Assembly (NCBI RefSeq): GCF_008831285.2
Contig: NC_045138.2
Span: 17,207,934-17,271,933 of the forward strand
From: Nymphaea colorata
Taxonomy: Eukaryota > Streptophyta > Magnoliopsida > Nymphaeales > Nymphaeaceae
Length of the DNA stretch: 64,000 nt
Reading direction: 5' to 3'
How positions within the stretch are numbered: the stretch's first letter is position 1; the number at the start of each line of letters is the position of its first letter. The notes beneath the pieces are model-generated. The model was given only the letters and a program-made list of their open reading frames with translations. It had not been told where the DNA came from and ran no database searches. Of the stretch, positions 47,362-60,700 are shown in pieces. The translations under genes were made by a program, and so were the position numbers.

Positions 47362-50040
47362 ATGGCTGCGTCCCTTTCTTGTCCCGGCAGAGCTTGGATC
47401 CAAGGTGGTTCTACGCTATCGTGGAACCCTAGAAAATCCACACTTGTATCTCCGTTCTTCGTGAAATCTCCGAGGAACTTCACGGTCGTGAGGATGGCCG
47501 TCTCCGTCGAGAAGAGTAACCAATCTCCCCTCGAGAGATACGAAGCTCACTTGGATGATGCCAAGGTATACACGCCCTCTTCTTTCCTTATTTCCATTTG
47601 AGATGAACGTTGGATCCCCATCGTTTAGTTCCTCGCAAGCCTCTGGCGTTCATCAGCTCTTCTCAGGGAGAACAAAGAAGGTGACCTAATTTGGCGTGGT
47701 CATAAGAATAGGGAGAATCTCTAATCTCGAACTCGTGAGGTTGCTAAGCCATTCATCTCCAATCAAATTGATGGATTTTTAGTCTTCAGTCCAAGCATTT
47801 TAGTCTTCAATCAAGTCCTGAATGATGTTTAGGCTTAAAGATTCTTGGGCGCCAATAATCTTTAGTCTAGTGCTTACCCAAAAAAATTATATTAAATTTT
47901 GTGATCAATCGTGATTACTGTAGGTGAATTTATTGTTGGATAGAATTAAATGGGATGACAAAGGCTTGGTGGTGGCAATTGCCCAAAATGTAGACACTGG
48001 AGCCATTCTGATGCAAGGTTTTGCAAACAGGGAGGCTGTGGCTACAACCCTCAGATCATGCAAAGCAACTTTTTACAGCCGATCCAGGCAGTCTCTATGG
48101 ACTAAAGGAGAAACCTCCATGAATTTTATCAATGTCCATGATGTCTTTCTTGATTGTGATCGGGATTCGGTGAGTGTTTTACGCTTCTTCTCTAAGGAAA
48201 CTCATATTCGTCTATGGTATGAAGCTGCCAGATAGAAGGTTGAGTTCGTTTACTCTTTCTGCAGATAATCTATTTTGGGAAGCCTGATGGACCAACTTGT
48301 CACACAGGTGCAGAAACCTGCTATTACACATCAGTTGCTGACGTGCTAAAACTTCCTCAGGTTTTTTATCTTAGCCTTTTACTGAGCTTCTTTTGTTAGA
48401 TTGAGATTCATGCGTTCTTAGATTGAATATACTGCTCTATGAAACGTTACTTTTCATCTTTCTACAGGTTGAGGAAAACAGGCTGGCGTTAACGACTTTG
48501 TACTCTCTTGAATCCACTATAGCTCAACGTAAAGCTGAAATTGTAGAGGCACAAAATGCCAAGCCTTCATGGACGAAGAAGCTATTGCTTGATGAAAAGC
48601 TACTGTGCTCTAAGATCAGGTATATATGTCTTCTTGTGCATAACGTTGGTGATTAAATTTCATTCCCTTCAAAATGAGAACATATGCATTTGGTTTGGGT
48701 TTAATATATTTTATCCATTTTGTCAATAATTTCCTTTCTTCCTTAGGGATTCGTTTTATGGATTTATTTGTTATGACTTGTGACTGTTACCACTTTCAGT
48801 TTGGTAGCTGAGCATTTTTTTGGTGTACTTGAGCCAAGTTCACATTATTAAATATTAACTAGATACTTTACGGATTTTTCAAAATGCCTGACCATGGTAT
48901 ATGGTAAAGTGTGACGGTGAAATCATATAGTCAAACTCTGTTGATGATTTTGCCAGGGCACCTCCTTCAAATGTAATACCAGAGACTTAGATGCATGTTT
49001 GAGGAAAATGAGAAAAATGAAGCAGTAATGGAACTATGTTAGTATGATTAGATAGCTGAGACAATGAATGAACGAACAAAAAGAAAAATGAAGAACGTAA
49101 GAGGTGAAGACTTAGCAGAAGAAAAATATTGTCGTGTAATTGATTAAAAATATTATAATTAGATATGCTTAAACTGCTAAAGTAACTTATCTTGAAAAAC
49201 ATCTAAAAGAAACAACCAAACAGAAGAAATCATAGCATTACACAAACACACACATGCACACCAAGGACGAAACTGTACACTAATCTTGGATATTAACGAC
49301 TCTTTAATGGAAAAAAAAGGAAGAAAACGAGATTTTCTAGCACATTGCTGGTATCATATAGTATATTCTTGTTGAGCTGTTCATTTTGAGGTCTGATTCA
49401 TCTTTGTTGTTCGAATTTCTAGCATTTGAGGCTAATAGATTTGGCCATTAGGATTCCTGTGAAATGTTGTTTATTTACGTGGAGAAGATTTCCACGATCT
49501 AACATAAAATTTGCAGCAGATGATTGAACTAGGTCCTCTACTTCCGGCTTCAGCTGTGGATAGGAATTGTGTGTGCAGAACCAGAGTACTTTGTTTACTC
49601 AATTCCTTTAAATCTTCATACCTCACAGATTATTAAGGTGGTTCAGGGAGTAGCTTATGCATCAGTAATTACGTATATGGTTCAAAATGCTCTTGTAGAA
49701 TACAACCATTGCAATCTCTAGTTAACAGAAAAGTACTCATTTGAGGGTTTTATTTCCTTCTGTCGATGGTTAAAGGTTACCTTCTTGTTACTAAATTGTA
49801 TTTCAGTTCTGATCATGGGATGTAGCTTTCTCCAGGGAAGAGGCCGGCGAGTTGTGCCAAACATTGGAAAATGCTGAAGAAAGTAAACGGACAGCATCGG
49901 AAATGGCAGATGTACTGTATCACTCAATGGTCCTGCTTGCAAATAAGGGCGTAAAGATGGAGGAAGTTCTTGCAGTCCTCAGAGAGAGATTCTCTCAGTC
50001 AGGTATTGAGGAAAAGAGCAGTAGAAAACCAAAGCACTGA
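47362..50040 (+). CDS. HISN2: Histidine biosynthesis bifunctional protein HISN2 (HisI-HisE fusion), chloroplastic
   Basis: Five exons join to 300 aa: 47362-47565, 47924-48169, 48265-48360, 48468-48619, 49836-50040, with GT-AG introns. It catalyses two steps of plastid histidine synthesis: phosphoribosyl-ATP pyrophosphohydrolysis (HisE-type, C-terminal) and phosphoribosyl-AMP cyclohydrolysis (HisI-type, N-terminal). The first ~50 residues (Ser/Arg-rich) are a transit peptide. The cyclohydrolase holds KWDDKGLVVAIAQ, WTKGETS, LDCDRDS and GPTCHTGAETCYY, giving a DxDxD Mg2+ site (145-149) and Cys146, Cys162 and Cys169 for Zn. The HisE part includes KIREEAGEL and MADVLYHSMVLL. The start at 47362 is chosen for its gccATGgc context. 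An in-frame ATG at 47293 would add 23 Arg/Glu-rich residues, unlike a transit peptide. A decayed copy lies at 38168. Confidence 0.95.
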
Positions 50041-50329
50041 GAACCCGGCTATAGACTAAAGTTATTGGTTTCACTCTGACCCTATGTTGTGCCTTCTTCT
50101 TCTTCTTCTTCTAGTGAAAGGCTACAACCATGATGTATGTCTTATTTTGGACTTTGAAGTAATGCTATCAATGAAGCTTCTAAAACTTCGAACTCTGTGA
50201 TGCAAACTTTCTGGGAAGTGATGTCTTCAGTTCGAATGTGCATGTATGCTATACGGTTGTATATTTTCTGCAAAAATACGTCTGAACTTTGAACAGGCAG
50301 CAACCGAGCCTACTGGAGTTATGGTTATG

Positions 50330-50404
50330 TATTTGAGCATGCATCTTTACAGCATATTTGAGCATGCATCTTTACAGCATATTTGAGCATGCATCTTTAC
50401 AGCA
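50330..50404. repeat. Three tandem copies of a 25-bp unit
   Basis: Perfect copies of a unit starting tatttgagcatgcatcttta at 50330, 50355 and 50380, about 290 bp after the HISN2 stop, possibly in its 3' UTR. Perfect identity suggests recent expansion. Confidence 0.92.
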
Positions 50405-50652
50405 CCTGGTTTTTTCCTTTGTGTGTGTGTGTGATTTGATCTAACCATGAGATTCACTTCAACATGCGGTATGTCATTTAGGTGCCTATGGTTAGTTTTC
50501 ACTTTGCTTGTTCTCAAACACTGTATATCTAAAGAAAATTTTGGTAAAGCATTCATCTTTTTACAAAAACTTGCGTTGCAAGGAGAAGTTGCTCAGATGG
50601 TGCTTCTGCAGAAAGATTCGTCCATAACAGCAATCATCAATGAGGTGAAAGT

Positions 50653-50736
50653 AAGCCTAATTATATCTATTGTTCATAAGAATAACTCCAAGAGAAGCCT
50701 AATTATATCTATTGTTCATAAGAGTAACTCCAAGAG
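50653..50736. repeat. Two tandem copies of a 42-bp unit
   Basis: A unit starting aagcctaattatatctattg is repeated at a 42-bp step with one difference (aataactcc/agtaactcc). Confidence 0.9.
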
Positions 50737-52980
50737 AATCAAATTCTCTTGACACCAATTGGTGCCGTCTGAAGAACAGGAACGACACTTCATCAAGACA
50801 ACTAACTAACAAAAAATCAGTATATGTGACGTGGCCTTGGCTTCAATAGTCATGGCAAGTCTCTTCCCGTATCCACTGAAAGAACATGCCAAATCAAACC
50901 ACTTTCTGCACCTTTTATACCTGCCGAAACAGACACGTAGCTAAATTAATGTGTACATAACTAAATTAACTCCCACATGTAAGTCTTCATGTAACATGAC
51001 AAATTCAGCATGAAAGCATATAGGATTACAACTAAAACCTATCTGCATATGCAGTAGGCACACACACACACACGCAAGAGGATCCAAAAAGGGCCATTTT
51101 CCTGTTGTCTGTGCTTATGAACCTATTAAGCATTTTAATGGTCCTGTTAGTGACAATCTGTCAAGATACTTCATTTAGGGGATCAGATTTTTATTACCTT
51201 ATAAAAAAATGATAAAACTTTTCTGATGACCATCTTCTTTTCACAAAAATCGTAGAAAAAAATGGACGGCTCCATTGATGCAGGGTACCTCTGTTTTGGT
51301 GAAGTATTTTTATACATCCGTGATCATAATATTCTTAGAACATCTATTCCAAGCATATACACTTTCAAGAAACATAACCGTGTTCTATCAAACACTGTCC
51401 CACATCTTCCAAAAATCATTCCTCACATTTAAAATCTGAAGAGAAGTTTAAAAAAGCCAATAAAGAAGGAAAAAAATCTCAAATCAATAATCAACTACAC
51501 CCAATGAAGTGCTAGAAAGGCGGAGGAGGCTTGAACTTCAAATCATATCTTAACCAAATCTTTTATTGCATCAGCATGTTCCACTTTATTAACCATTTGG
51601 TATATTATAACATTTTTTACAGCCAAACATTGAAAATTAAATAGGTTGATGCAATATAAAATTTAGATGAAATGGAATTTCTATACCATTTGGAGATCAA
51701 GCCTTCTCCCTACCACTTGATGTAGTTGATGACTGCTTTGTGAATCTTTTTTTTTTCGACTCTTTCCATGTCTGTTGCTTTAGCCCACACACACGTGCGT
51801 GTGTGTGTGTCCGTGATTCTTCTCCTGCTTATTTCCCTCTCCCTTTGTGCAAGTTTTAAAATAGCTAGCGAGCACCCATGCAGACATCTTCACAAGTCCT
51901 GCCAATCTTAAAATTTCAGTCGCTTAAACTAATTAAGCTTGGTTGATTTGATTTTGAACCTTTATTTCAATACATGCATTCTGCTTCATGCATTTACCAG
52001 ATTTTTAAAAATTAACTATTGAAAAAAAAAGTAAAAAATTTACGTCAGACTTCAATTATAGCTTTAGAGGACTTTGTTTATAGGTGTAGATTCTTTGCCT
52101 CCTCTTCCTCCGAATCATGTTCTTCACGAGGCATGCACCTCCCTGCTCAAAGATACTCATCACAAGACCAGAACCCTGGTCTATTCAGCGCCTAATCCTG
52201 ACCAGAAAGAATTTGGAAACACAAACCTGCCCTGATAAATATGAGCAAACAATGGTTAGAACTAAACATTTTCCATCCAAAAGCGAGTTCTTGTTAAATG
52301 TTTTCTTACCACAGGCAGTCAAATAAATTGTCTTTGAAACGTAAGGCGCTCCTGTTACATTACTATTAGTTATGCGTACTTTGGTAAATTTTGAAACAAG
52401 AAGACAATGCCAAAAGATCTAATATGTCCAAAGGACATTCCTGTTAGAAACCCGATGTTAACATCAAAACTTATAAGTAGTGGCTGACCAAGTAACCACA
52501 CGATTACATTAAACCCACCGTTCTGCAGCAATAAGGGGTCAAATGCCGCTGCAGGGAGTACCAAAACCTTATAGAACATGGCAAATTTGCTTAAATGGTA
52601 GTTCTAAAACCACTACTTTTTTTCAATAAGTTGTGAACATTTGCTTTCCTCCTTATACATATATTAACTATATCGGAGTGAATAGCGTTTATGCATCATC
52701 CTTCTTATACCTACAAAAATCGAAATAGAGACACGGCAACTACACCCCTGCCCATAAAGCCTTCTTATTCATACATCGCTTGTTTTTTTTTTTTCTTTAC
52801 CTTGTTTTATTTACTGGTAAACTATGATCAAGCATGGACCGTTCTTCACACACTCATGTGTCCAAGATTAGGTCCGAAACCTTTTACTTTTATCGTGTCT
52901 TCGGGTCAATGTCTACCCAATCACGGCAATCCCTCCACAGCCTCAAAACCTCCTTTCATACTTTCCCATCTTAAACCCTT
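50737..52980. other. No gene seen between HISN2 and OSB
   Basis: AT-rich spacer with short CA/TG runs at 51059-51073 and 51786-51809. No counterpart of the PPR or GAUT fragments of the upstream unit was found here. The OSB promoter should lie at its right end. Confidence 0.45.
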
Positions 52981-53000
52981 TGAGAGAGAGAGAGAGAGAG
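52981..53000 (+). repeat. (GA)n tract in the probable OSB leader
   Basis: About ten GA repeats some 85 bp before the OSB start. GA/CT runs are common in plant 5' leaders. Confidence 0.8.
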
Positions 53001-53012
53001 GGGGAGGGAGAT

Positions 53013-53021
53013 ATGGCCTAA
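53013..53021 (+). promoter_or_regulatory. Two-codon uORF (ATG GCC TAA) in the OSB leader
   Basis: A short uORF 64 bp before the main ATG. A longer overlapping open frame (from 52691) would matter only if transcription starts that far upstream. Confidence 0.35.
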
Positions 53022-53085
53022 TCCTGTTGGTTCCATTGCTCTCTCGCCTCTCCATCTCCAAACCGAGCGACGGAGAGAGACGGAG

Positions 53086-55527
53086 ATGGCATCCCTGTTT
53101 GGGCTTGCGGCTCCAGCCATATCAAAAATCATCTATGGAAGAAACCATCTTCCTCTCTCGCCTTTGAAGTCCAATTCCGCTGTCTCTCTCCAATTTACTG
53201 TGCAAAGGACGGATAAGCTTGGTCTTCGGTACAATTTTCCGAAATGCTCCGCCCGGTACACCACCGACTTCGTGCAGGAAGAACGAGTGGTCTATCCGCG
53301 GCCGTCTGAAATCCCTTGGCAGAAAGAGCTCGCCAATTCCGTCAATCTCATCGGTGTTGTTGGGACGCCTGTTCAAATTAAGCACCTGGATAGCGGGAAG
53401 GTTCTTGCTTGGACTCGACTTGCCGTCAAAACGTCGGCCACAGAGACACTCTGGTTGAGTTTTTTGTTCAAATGTTTTTCAGTCTCTGGCTTTTCTAGAT
53501 ACGACTTTGGGGAAGCTGTGAAAAATCCCCTTTTCTCGATAGTTTCGTTCCGCTTGTTATTCATGAATTGATATTGGTGTTGCTTTAGGCTTGTCAACTG
53601 CCATCAGCGAACGAATTAAAGAATATTTGTGATGGTTTCACCATGTTCTTAGCATGAGTTGCTCCTATCCGTTCATTCGTAGCAAGTGCCGATAGAATCT
53701 GATACTTTAGCACCTGTCTTTCTTTCTGTTTTCTTGTGTTTTTATGTAATGATAGAACTAAAGCTCATTATGCATTGCGTGCTACTCTACTATAAATGAA
53801 AATGTCTTGTATTTAGTCTAATTAAGATAGTATAGACTTGTTATATCTGGGAGTTCGTAGTTGGAAAATTTTGAACAAAGCATGACTTTATCTTAAAAAG
53901 TTGATCTAATCTTTTTATTCGTGTTATTTTGAAATCCAGAAGCGAATATAATTTATTACAATCGAAAATGAGCTTAAAAAATTGATAGCATTGCTGCCTC
54001 GAGAAATTTTGAGCAATTGGAGAAGAAAGCATAGAAGATGAACTTCATGATAATTAAGCCTGAAGTTGCGTCCGTAGTGACGATTTCTATACCTCCTAGT
54101 ATCTATTTACCTGTGTTTTACATCTATCAAAATATTAGGGAATACTCAGTTTTTATGTGCTAAAGCCTAAAACTTATGCAAAAAAATGTATCTTGATGAA
54201 TGAGGCCTATGGTACCAAGTCGTAATCCATGTGATTGACAGCATTGATACACAAAGGGCAAAGGTGAGTCCTTGGTGAAAATACTGTGAAGTTGAATTTG
54301 AATTGACAACACTATTATAAGCAAGCTTATCGGTTAGGTTGATAGTGAAATCGTGAAAGCATAAGAAGCGCATGCAGATTGCAGGGACCTTCAAGGCATG
54401 CATAAAAATGTATTGCACAGAAGTATATTTTGAGAATCATTTTCTCCAACTTCATTGTTTCACATTATGTATGTGTGTCATCCGTACCTTAAGAGAATCA
54501 TATTACACGTTTTATATATGTGTGCGAGCATGCTGTTTCCATCGTTTGAGTTCCTGGACCATCGTGTCAATGTTTCATGAAAATATGTTATTGAAAGCCA
54601 TATAGCAAAAACTGAGCTGTGTAGGCAAGGATTTGATTAGAGCAACGCCATTTGTTTTCCATTATAAGCTGCATGAAAAAGCTTGCTCAATTTCTGTTGC
54701 TTCTGCAGGATAGGTCTGACATTTTGGAATGAGTTGGCTTATGTGGCATTTCAGCACATGGAAAAAAGCCAGAGAATCTATGTATCTGGCAGGCTTGTAT
54801 CAGATGTAGTTAATGGAGATGATGATAAACCCCAAGCATACTACAAGGTTTTGTTCTACTTTCTGCTACCTTTATCTGCTCATTCATGTAGCGTTTCTCT
54901 GCATGGACTGTTAAAATGTTGCTTCTCTTGTAGGTTGTCGTCAATCAGCTAAATTTCATTGAGAAGAGCTCAGGTTCCTCGTTATATGAATCAGATAAAA
55001 ACTCCATGAACTCAGGTGCATGATTTTCTTCGCCCTTGAACCTTTCTTTTCTGAAGTCAGAACATGGTTGGAACTAGCCTTTCTTGGTCCCGAAAACTCT
55101 TTGTTTTGTTGGCTTTTAGGTGAAAGGCGTGGAACATATTCTGGAACTCAGACAGGCACGACTCAGGAGCTATGGCAAGCGTTTTTTGCCAACCCTTCTG
55201 AATGGTGGGATAACAGGAGCAGCAAGGTAGATGATCTCTCACCACATGCCTGCAATAGTGCACAGAGAGTAGCGTATGCTGGAGGTTCTAGCTTTAACCA
55301 TTATTTTGCTCTTGTTGTTGATGCAAAACTTGTCTTCACTTTTGCAGAGAAATCCTAAGTACCCAGATTTCAAGCACAAGGACACTGGAGAAGCTTTATG
55401 GATAGAAGGAAGGAACAATCCGTCATGGGTTAAGTCACAGCTGGCTGTCCTCGACTCAAAAATGCAGTCTCTCCAAAGAGACGAGTCAAATATGCAGTTT
55501 TTGTTCTCATCCAGCAAAGACCTCTAG
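53086..55527 (+). CDS. Organellar single-stranded DNA-binding protein (OSB family)
   Basis: Five exons join to 291 aa: 53086-53453, 54709-54847, 54934-55015, 55120-55226, 55348-55527, with GT-AG introns. OSB proteins coat single-stranded DNA in mitochondria or plastids and limit recombination between repeats. The first ~50 residues are a Ser/Leu/Arg-rich transit peptide. An SSB-like OB-fold follows (about 75-190): NLIGVVGTPVQIKHLDSGK, LAWTRLAVKT, WNELAYVA, RIYVSGRL and VVVNQLNFI. One plant-specific PDF motif lies at about 208-255, seen as LWQAFFANPSEWWDNR and then NPKYPDFKHKDTGEALWI. OSB1 has one PDF motif and other members up to three, so it is OSB1-like by motif count, but I do not assign a member. 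A decayed copy of intron 1 and exon 2 lies at 41150-42690. Confidence 0.92.
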
Positions 55528-55904
55528 CCCTTCTGATTCCCTGGGAGCTCCTCTCATTTTTGCTCGCGGTTGGAAAAAAAAAAAAAACCTGCCATATTAA
55601 GATGATTTAGTTCAATGCGCACAGTTTTCCTCTGCATTTGTATATTTGTCATCTTTTATCGACCAGTATTAATCGTCTCTTATCAATTTGTTGGTGCCAA
55701 GTTTCTGTATAAAATTCTTAATTTTGGTTTTTGTTGGAGTAGCTCTGATTTGATCATATCAAGAAAATGTTGGCTTGTTGATTAACCTCATAAATTTTTG
55801 AATCTTTCCCATGATTATGACCCTGCTGAGTGAGTTATAGGACCAGGACATAATTCACGATTAACTAATAATTGATTCAAGTTCTGAAAAGTTAGGGTCT
55901 TTAA

Positions 55905-56560
55905 AATGCTTTCCAGAAGTTCAGCGTATCACGCAAGGCCGGTTCTTCGGATGGAATACCTTTTAACGCTTTAATAGGTGATTTAGTAAGAGAGAGGTTT
56001 CTCCGTGGGAGGAAGGAACACATGATTTTAGTCCTATGGTTCATGTGACACGAGCAGGCATGTATGGTACCCTAAGTCTGGTGTCTACCATCATTACTCC
56101 AAGAACCCCAATCTCACCTGAATAGAAATATGGTTCTGCACATTGATCGAGGGACTGCAACCGTTCATAATCCAATAAGTGCATAATAGTACTGCAGAAA
56201 AATTGTATTCCACGTACATAGCTTTAGAATTGAAGAACGTGCCATTTGCGACCCTCCAATTTTTACCAAGAATGCTTCAACCAAAATTGCCTAAAAAATG
56301 GATTCCCCATGACCCCTTAGATAAAGAAAAAAGCATTCAAATCACTGAAATTCCATTGAGGTGTGATTTCTTGTTAGACGCAACGATAGATGGTCGTAGG
56401 CTTTTAACACAGAACGACATACTTTTTCCTGAAAAAGTAACTGTAAAATCCAGATTGTACCAAATCATCTCTCTCTCTCTCATTTATTTTGTAGACAAAT
56501 CTGGGAAATCAAAATTATCGCGATATTTTAAGGCCTCTGAGAAACGTGGTGGGTGGTTCG
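55905..56560. repeat. Contiguous A+B block downstream of OSB
   Basis: A (55905-56248) matches 43028-43432, and B (56240-56560) matches 46370-46670, both on the same strand. The B half keeps an open + strand frame (to 56604) with the phrases LPKKWIPHDPLD and LLDATIDGRRLL. The A half keeps a minus-strand frame. I do not recognise either, so the block may be the remains of a gene or of an element. Confidence 0.75.
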
Positions 56561-56604
56561 TAATAGGCAGTTTTTCCGGTAAATATTTTTTCACGACAAA
56601 ATGA

Positions 56605-57781
56605 GAACCAGCCGAGTACTGTAGAATTTGTCCAACAAGGTCGGACAACAAAAGACGATTGGAATTTTAGCGGTCAGGTTCATCTAATATTCAACAGAAC
56701 TGCATCACCAAGTTGCAGTCCACATAACCTTCCACTTTTCGGGGATGAACAGTGTATATATCGACCATAACTAAATGAATTACACAGCAATACGCACCGA
56801 TCATTCTATACTGCTGAAAATCAATTTCTTCCTCTTCACGGCTGCTGGCTATCGTTATCGGGGGCAGCTATGTGGTCTGCTTTCAGGAGCGGGGAGTCAC
56901 AAATTCATTTTTCGCTCTTTTCCAGCTTCGTTCAACTCGTGAGAGCCACAAATCGGCAGCGCCAGCGGCTACCACTAGAAAGCGAAGGAGGCCAGGGACA
57001 TAGTAGTGTACAGGAGGGACTTTTATGAAATCACAACCGAATCGACACCGGATACACGATTACCGAGGTCAGAACTGCCTTGATCTTTTACATTCTATCA
57101 GTTCACAAGATTACATTAACCGGTAATAATGAGAACATATACAAAAATTATTTCAAAAATTAAAAAACATTACGTCCCCTATAGCCCACATTTCCCATAG
57201 ACATGGGGCCTCAGAGCACGAACCAAATATTGCACGCATGAATGGAACTCCCTCTCACGGTGTGGTAATAGGTTTCACTCGACCAATACACTGAAAAAAC
57301 AACGGGAGAGAGAATATAAACCACCTTAATTATTAAGGCTGGAAACCACATACAAGCCTCACTAGTCACCAATTTGCACGTACATCTTGAACCAGAGGGC
57401 AGTGCTCAAAATTTTCAACACGAATTCCTCTATGAATCTACTGCATCCAAGTACTATTACATCAGTCACTGTACATCTGTAAATAATTCCAACCAATTTT
57501 ACAAAAACCCTTGCCTTTCACCATCATCTCTGTACATCCTACGACCGACTTCCACCCAATTCAACTCTTACCTTTTTGTTAGGGGTGCCCTCAATCTTCC
57601 AGTTTTAGCTGACGCTGGAAAACAGCGACTTTATTATACATCCATAGTCCGCTGCAAATGTATTCCAGAAGAACTGACGAATCGTGAAAAGAGATAATTG
57701 GGATCTAACGTTTAGTGCCTGCAGCATGACTGGTGAACAGTGAAAAAATACAGGATAATATTCATCTTCTGGTCTGTGATT
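56605..57781. other. No gene seen; includes probable MED14 3' UTR
   Basis: Spacer between the A/B block and the MED14 stop codon. The MED14 3' UTR should lie in the part nearest 57781. Confidence 0.45.
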
Positions 57782-60700
57782 TCATGTTGCAGCAGATGTC
57801 ACATTTGCAGCAGAACCGTCTCTTAGTTGCTGCAGAGAGTTTTGAAGTGCCCGCAGCAAGAACTCTGCTATTATTCTTAATCTTCCCTGGTTGCCATCAA
57901 CACCAGCATTTCCACTTCCATAAACCTCTACTGCCCTTGTTACTCTCTGCTTGCATCTCTCCCAGTCTTCAAGGCGTGTCCAGCAAGCTCGCCCGCCATG
58001 ACTCCCTTCCATTCCCAGAAGAGACATTTGTGTTGTCTCGCCAAAAGTGTATCGCAATCTAATGGATACACAATATGGAAGCCAAGCTGCACCACCAGCA
58101 GCATTTATATGTGGTACATGAGTTGGATCCAAAACCAGGGTGAGGCCAAAATCAACAGAGCTATGTGCCCGGTCATAGTGAATATTACTTTTTGACACTC
58201 CGCGGCCAGAGTTTTCTGTGTGTTCATCTGCAGAAAAACCACCATGACTCTCGAGGCACAGCTCAATTTGAGGCTTCTGCATTCCAGCGGCATCCCCAAA
58301 TTGCCCCTGTAACAACCCTTTCTTCCAGGATATCAGCTTCAGGAATTCACGGAGAACCGAAACGGGAAGTGTTAGTAAGGTGATAAAAGAAGCTACACGA
58401 GATGCATCATAAGGCTCTGATGCTACACGCCTGCTAAAGTAGTCACAAATTTCTGCTATTTCAGATGGAGTGAGCTCCTCCTGCACATTGTGATTTTGTT
58501 GCTGCTGCTGTGGATTGTGAAACCGTTTGACACTAAGCACTTGGAGTAGAAGCTGCATACGATGCACACTGACAGCAAAAACATAACCCCTGCAACAGAA
58601 AATGAAAATGATGTTAGTATGACAAAAATAGACTATAATGAAATGAAAACAATTAAAACATAGGAGCATAACTCTTTTAAGTGAATGTCGGATGTGACCT
58701 GAGCCCCTGATCATTTCTTTTATGTGATATTCATAGAATGTAAGAAAAAATCCAAACGGTATAAGCATTAGTATTTTATGTGTGTGTGCTCTTGAAGAAT
58801 ACACACCTCAGCAAGAGACACACAATTTGCAAATAGGCATCAAAACAATCTATGTGCATGTATATGTGCATATGTGTGCCTAAGTCTGCTGAGTTTTATC
58901 TCTGTGCGCAACATCTTGCAGATTCCATAATATCCCACAACAGATGAGTAAATTTAGCTCCATATAGAGGTCAAAGAAAAGTGAGCTCTCACCTTCATTC
59001 CACTTAACCTAACAATATATTTATTTCAGTAAAAGATGAAAACCAAAACGTAACAGCTTCAGAAACACCAACCGTAGCATCCAGATGAAAACCTTGGTCT
59101 ACTGCATAACCAATCATTTATAGGAATGAGATGTCCAACCTCCCACTAGAGAGAACATTTTTTTCCCATTAAAGAAGATGTCTCTTTCTATACGAAGGAT
59201 TCATTGGTTTTTTACTATTTTGGATTTTGACATCTGCTTATGCACTTTGTACAATAAAATGTTCAATTCAAAGAACTGCACTTAGCAGCCCCTTCCCTGC
59301 ATATGAAACAGCTCTGCAGAAATAAATGGCAGAAACCTGAAACACTGGATTAATTCATTAGCCAGGAAGAGGCCTAGAAGTGCATTCACTTTAGCGGTGG
59401 GAATATTCTTTGTTTTGCCCTTCATCTCAGATTCCTGCCGATTCATGCGAGCAAAATGTCATTTATAACCACCTTAATTTCTAGTTTTATAAAGTTTAAA
59501 AATCAAAACAATAAACATTTCACAAGAACTTGGCAGTATAAGAAATGTCTGAATCAAAGATGACACTCTTGAAAAGAGAAGGTAAAGACCTATATCACAC
59601 AGACACTGGCCAAATGACAGCTGCACCCATGTTGAAATTCATGACACAGGTACAGACATGGGATACTGCTTGGAGACAGTCATAGCCGTGATCTGTGCAC
59701 TACACATATTTTATGCACTTTTTCATCTAATTTTGCATGCAGGCAACTATAACAGACTCCAATATTGTGTTTCCTATAAATCATTTACAACTCCATAGCC
59801 CTTTCTTCATTAGGTAAATTGTATTATCCTTTTTCATATCAAAACCTTTGAAACTGTAAATATTTCTATCGTATGTTGTTTACAACATAATGATTATTTC
59901 TTCACAGTTTTTGTTTCACACTCACACACCATGCCCACACTAATTTTTGTTAAACTGTTCTGTACATGAGTGTGCAGCATGTGACACAGGTAAAAACTAA
60001 CATGGGATTAGATGCTTACAAACAAAATCATTTGGACCAAAGAAAGCATCTCATATAGATGCACTTACCCCACAAAGAACCTTAAGGCTGGTTGCTCCAG
60101 GTCCAAATTCAAGAGTGTTCCTTCATTATCTTTCAAGATTGATCCAAGTATTTCCTTAATAATGTCAGGTAACTGAGTAAAGAGCCACAAGACTCCAAAA
60201 TATTTCAGGATATTTCTCAAGACCTTTTTCAGAGCAGCAAGAGGAACCCACCCTCCTCCATAGCCACCATCATCTCCAAGACCAATGAAAGCAGCGCTAC
60301 TTAGTTCTCCTCTAACTTGAGCCGGGACTGTAGTCCCAGATGGAAGGCGTACTGGCAAGCCTGAGTTTGTCGCACCCAAGTTTGAAGCTCCAAGCAGGCT
60401 GTTGCCTATTCGGTTCAAACTAACCCCCTGGTTTCCAATCATCGTACCAGACCTAGGAAATCCAAGAGAAGTGACTGTGTTGACTCGGCTACCAGTGGTG
60501 GCAGTGGGCTGTGAAGCCACAGAACTTAAGCTTGGATTTGTAGTGCTTGAATTCATGGAACCAATCACATTTGGTGCTCCCCCACTAAAGTTGGTATCAA
60601 AATTGTTCAACCCTTGAGCAACATGCTCCATTATGAATGGCCGAAATTGTGGACAAGGGAAGGATCCACCAGCAGTAGGACCACCCTTTGGAGGTGTTGC

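Noticed and set aside
52691..53167. 158-codon open frame over the OSB promoter and first exon
   Set aside because: It overlaps the OSB start in another frame, includes low-complexity Arg/Glu/Gly runs from the GA tract and has no family motif.
58165..58383. + strand frames opposite the MED14 last exon
   Set aside because: Antisense shadows of a strongly conserved exon.
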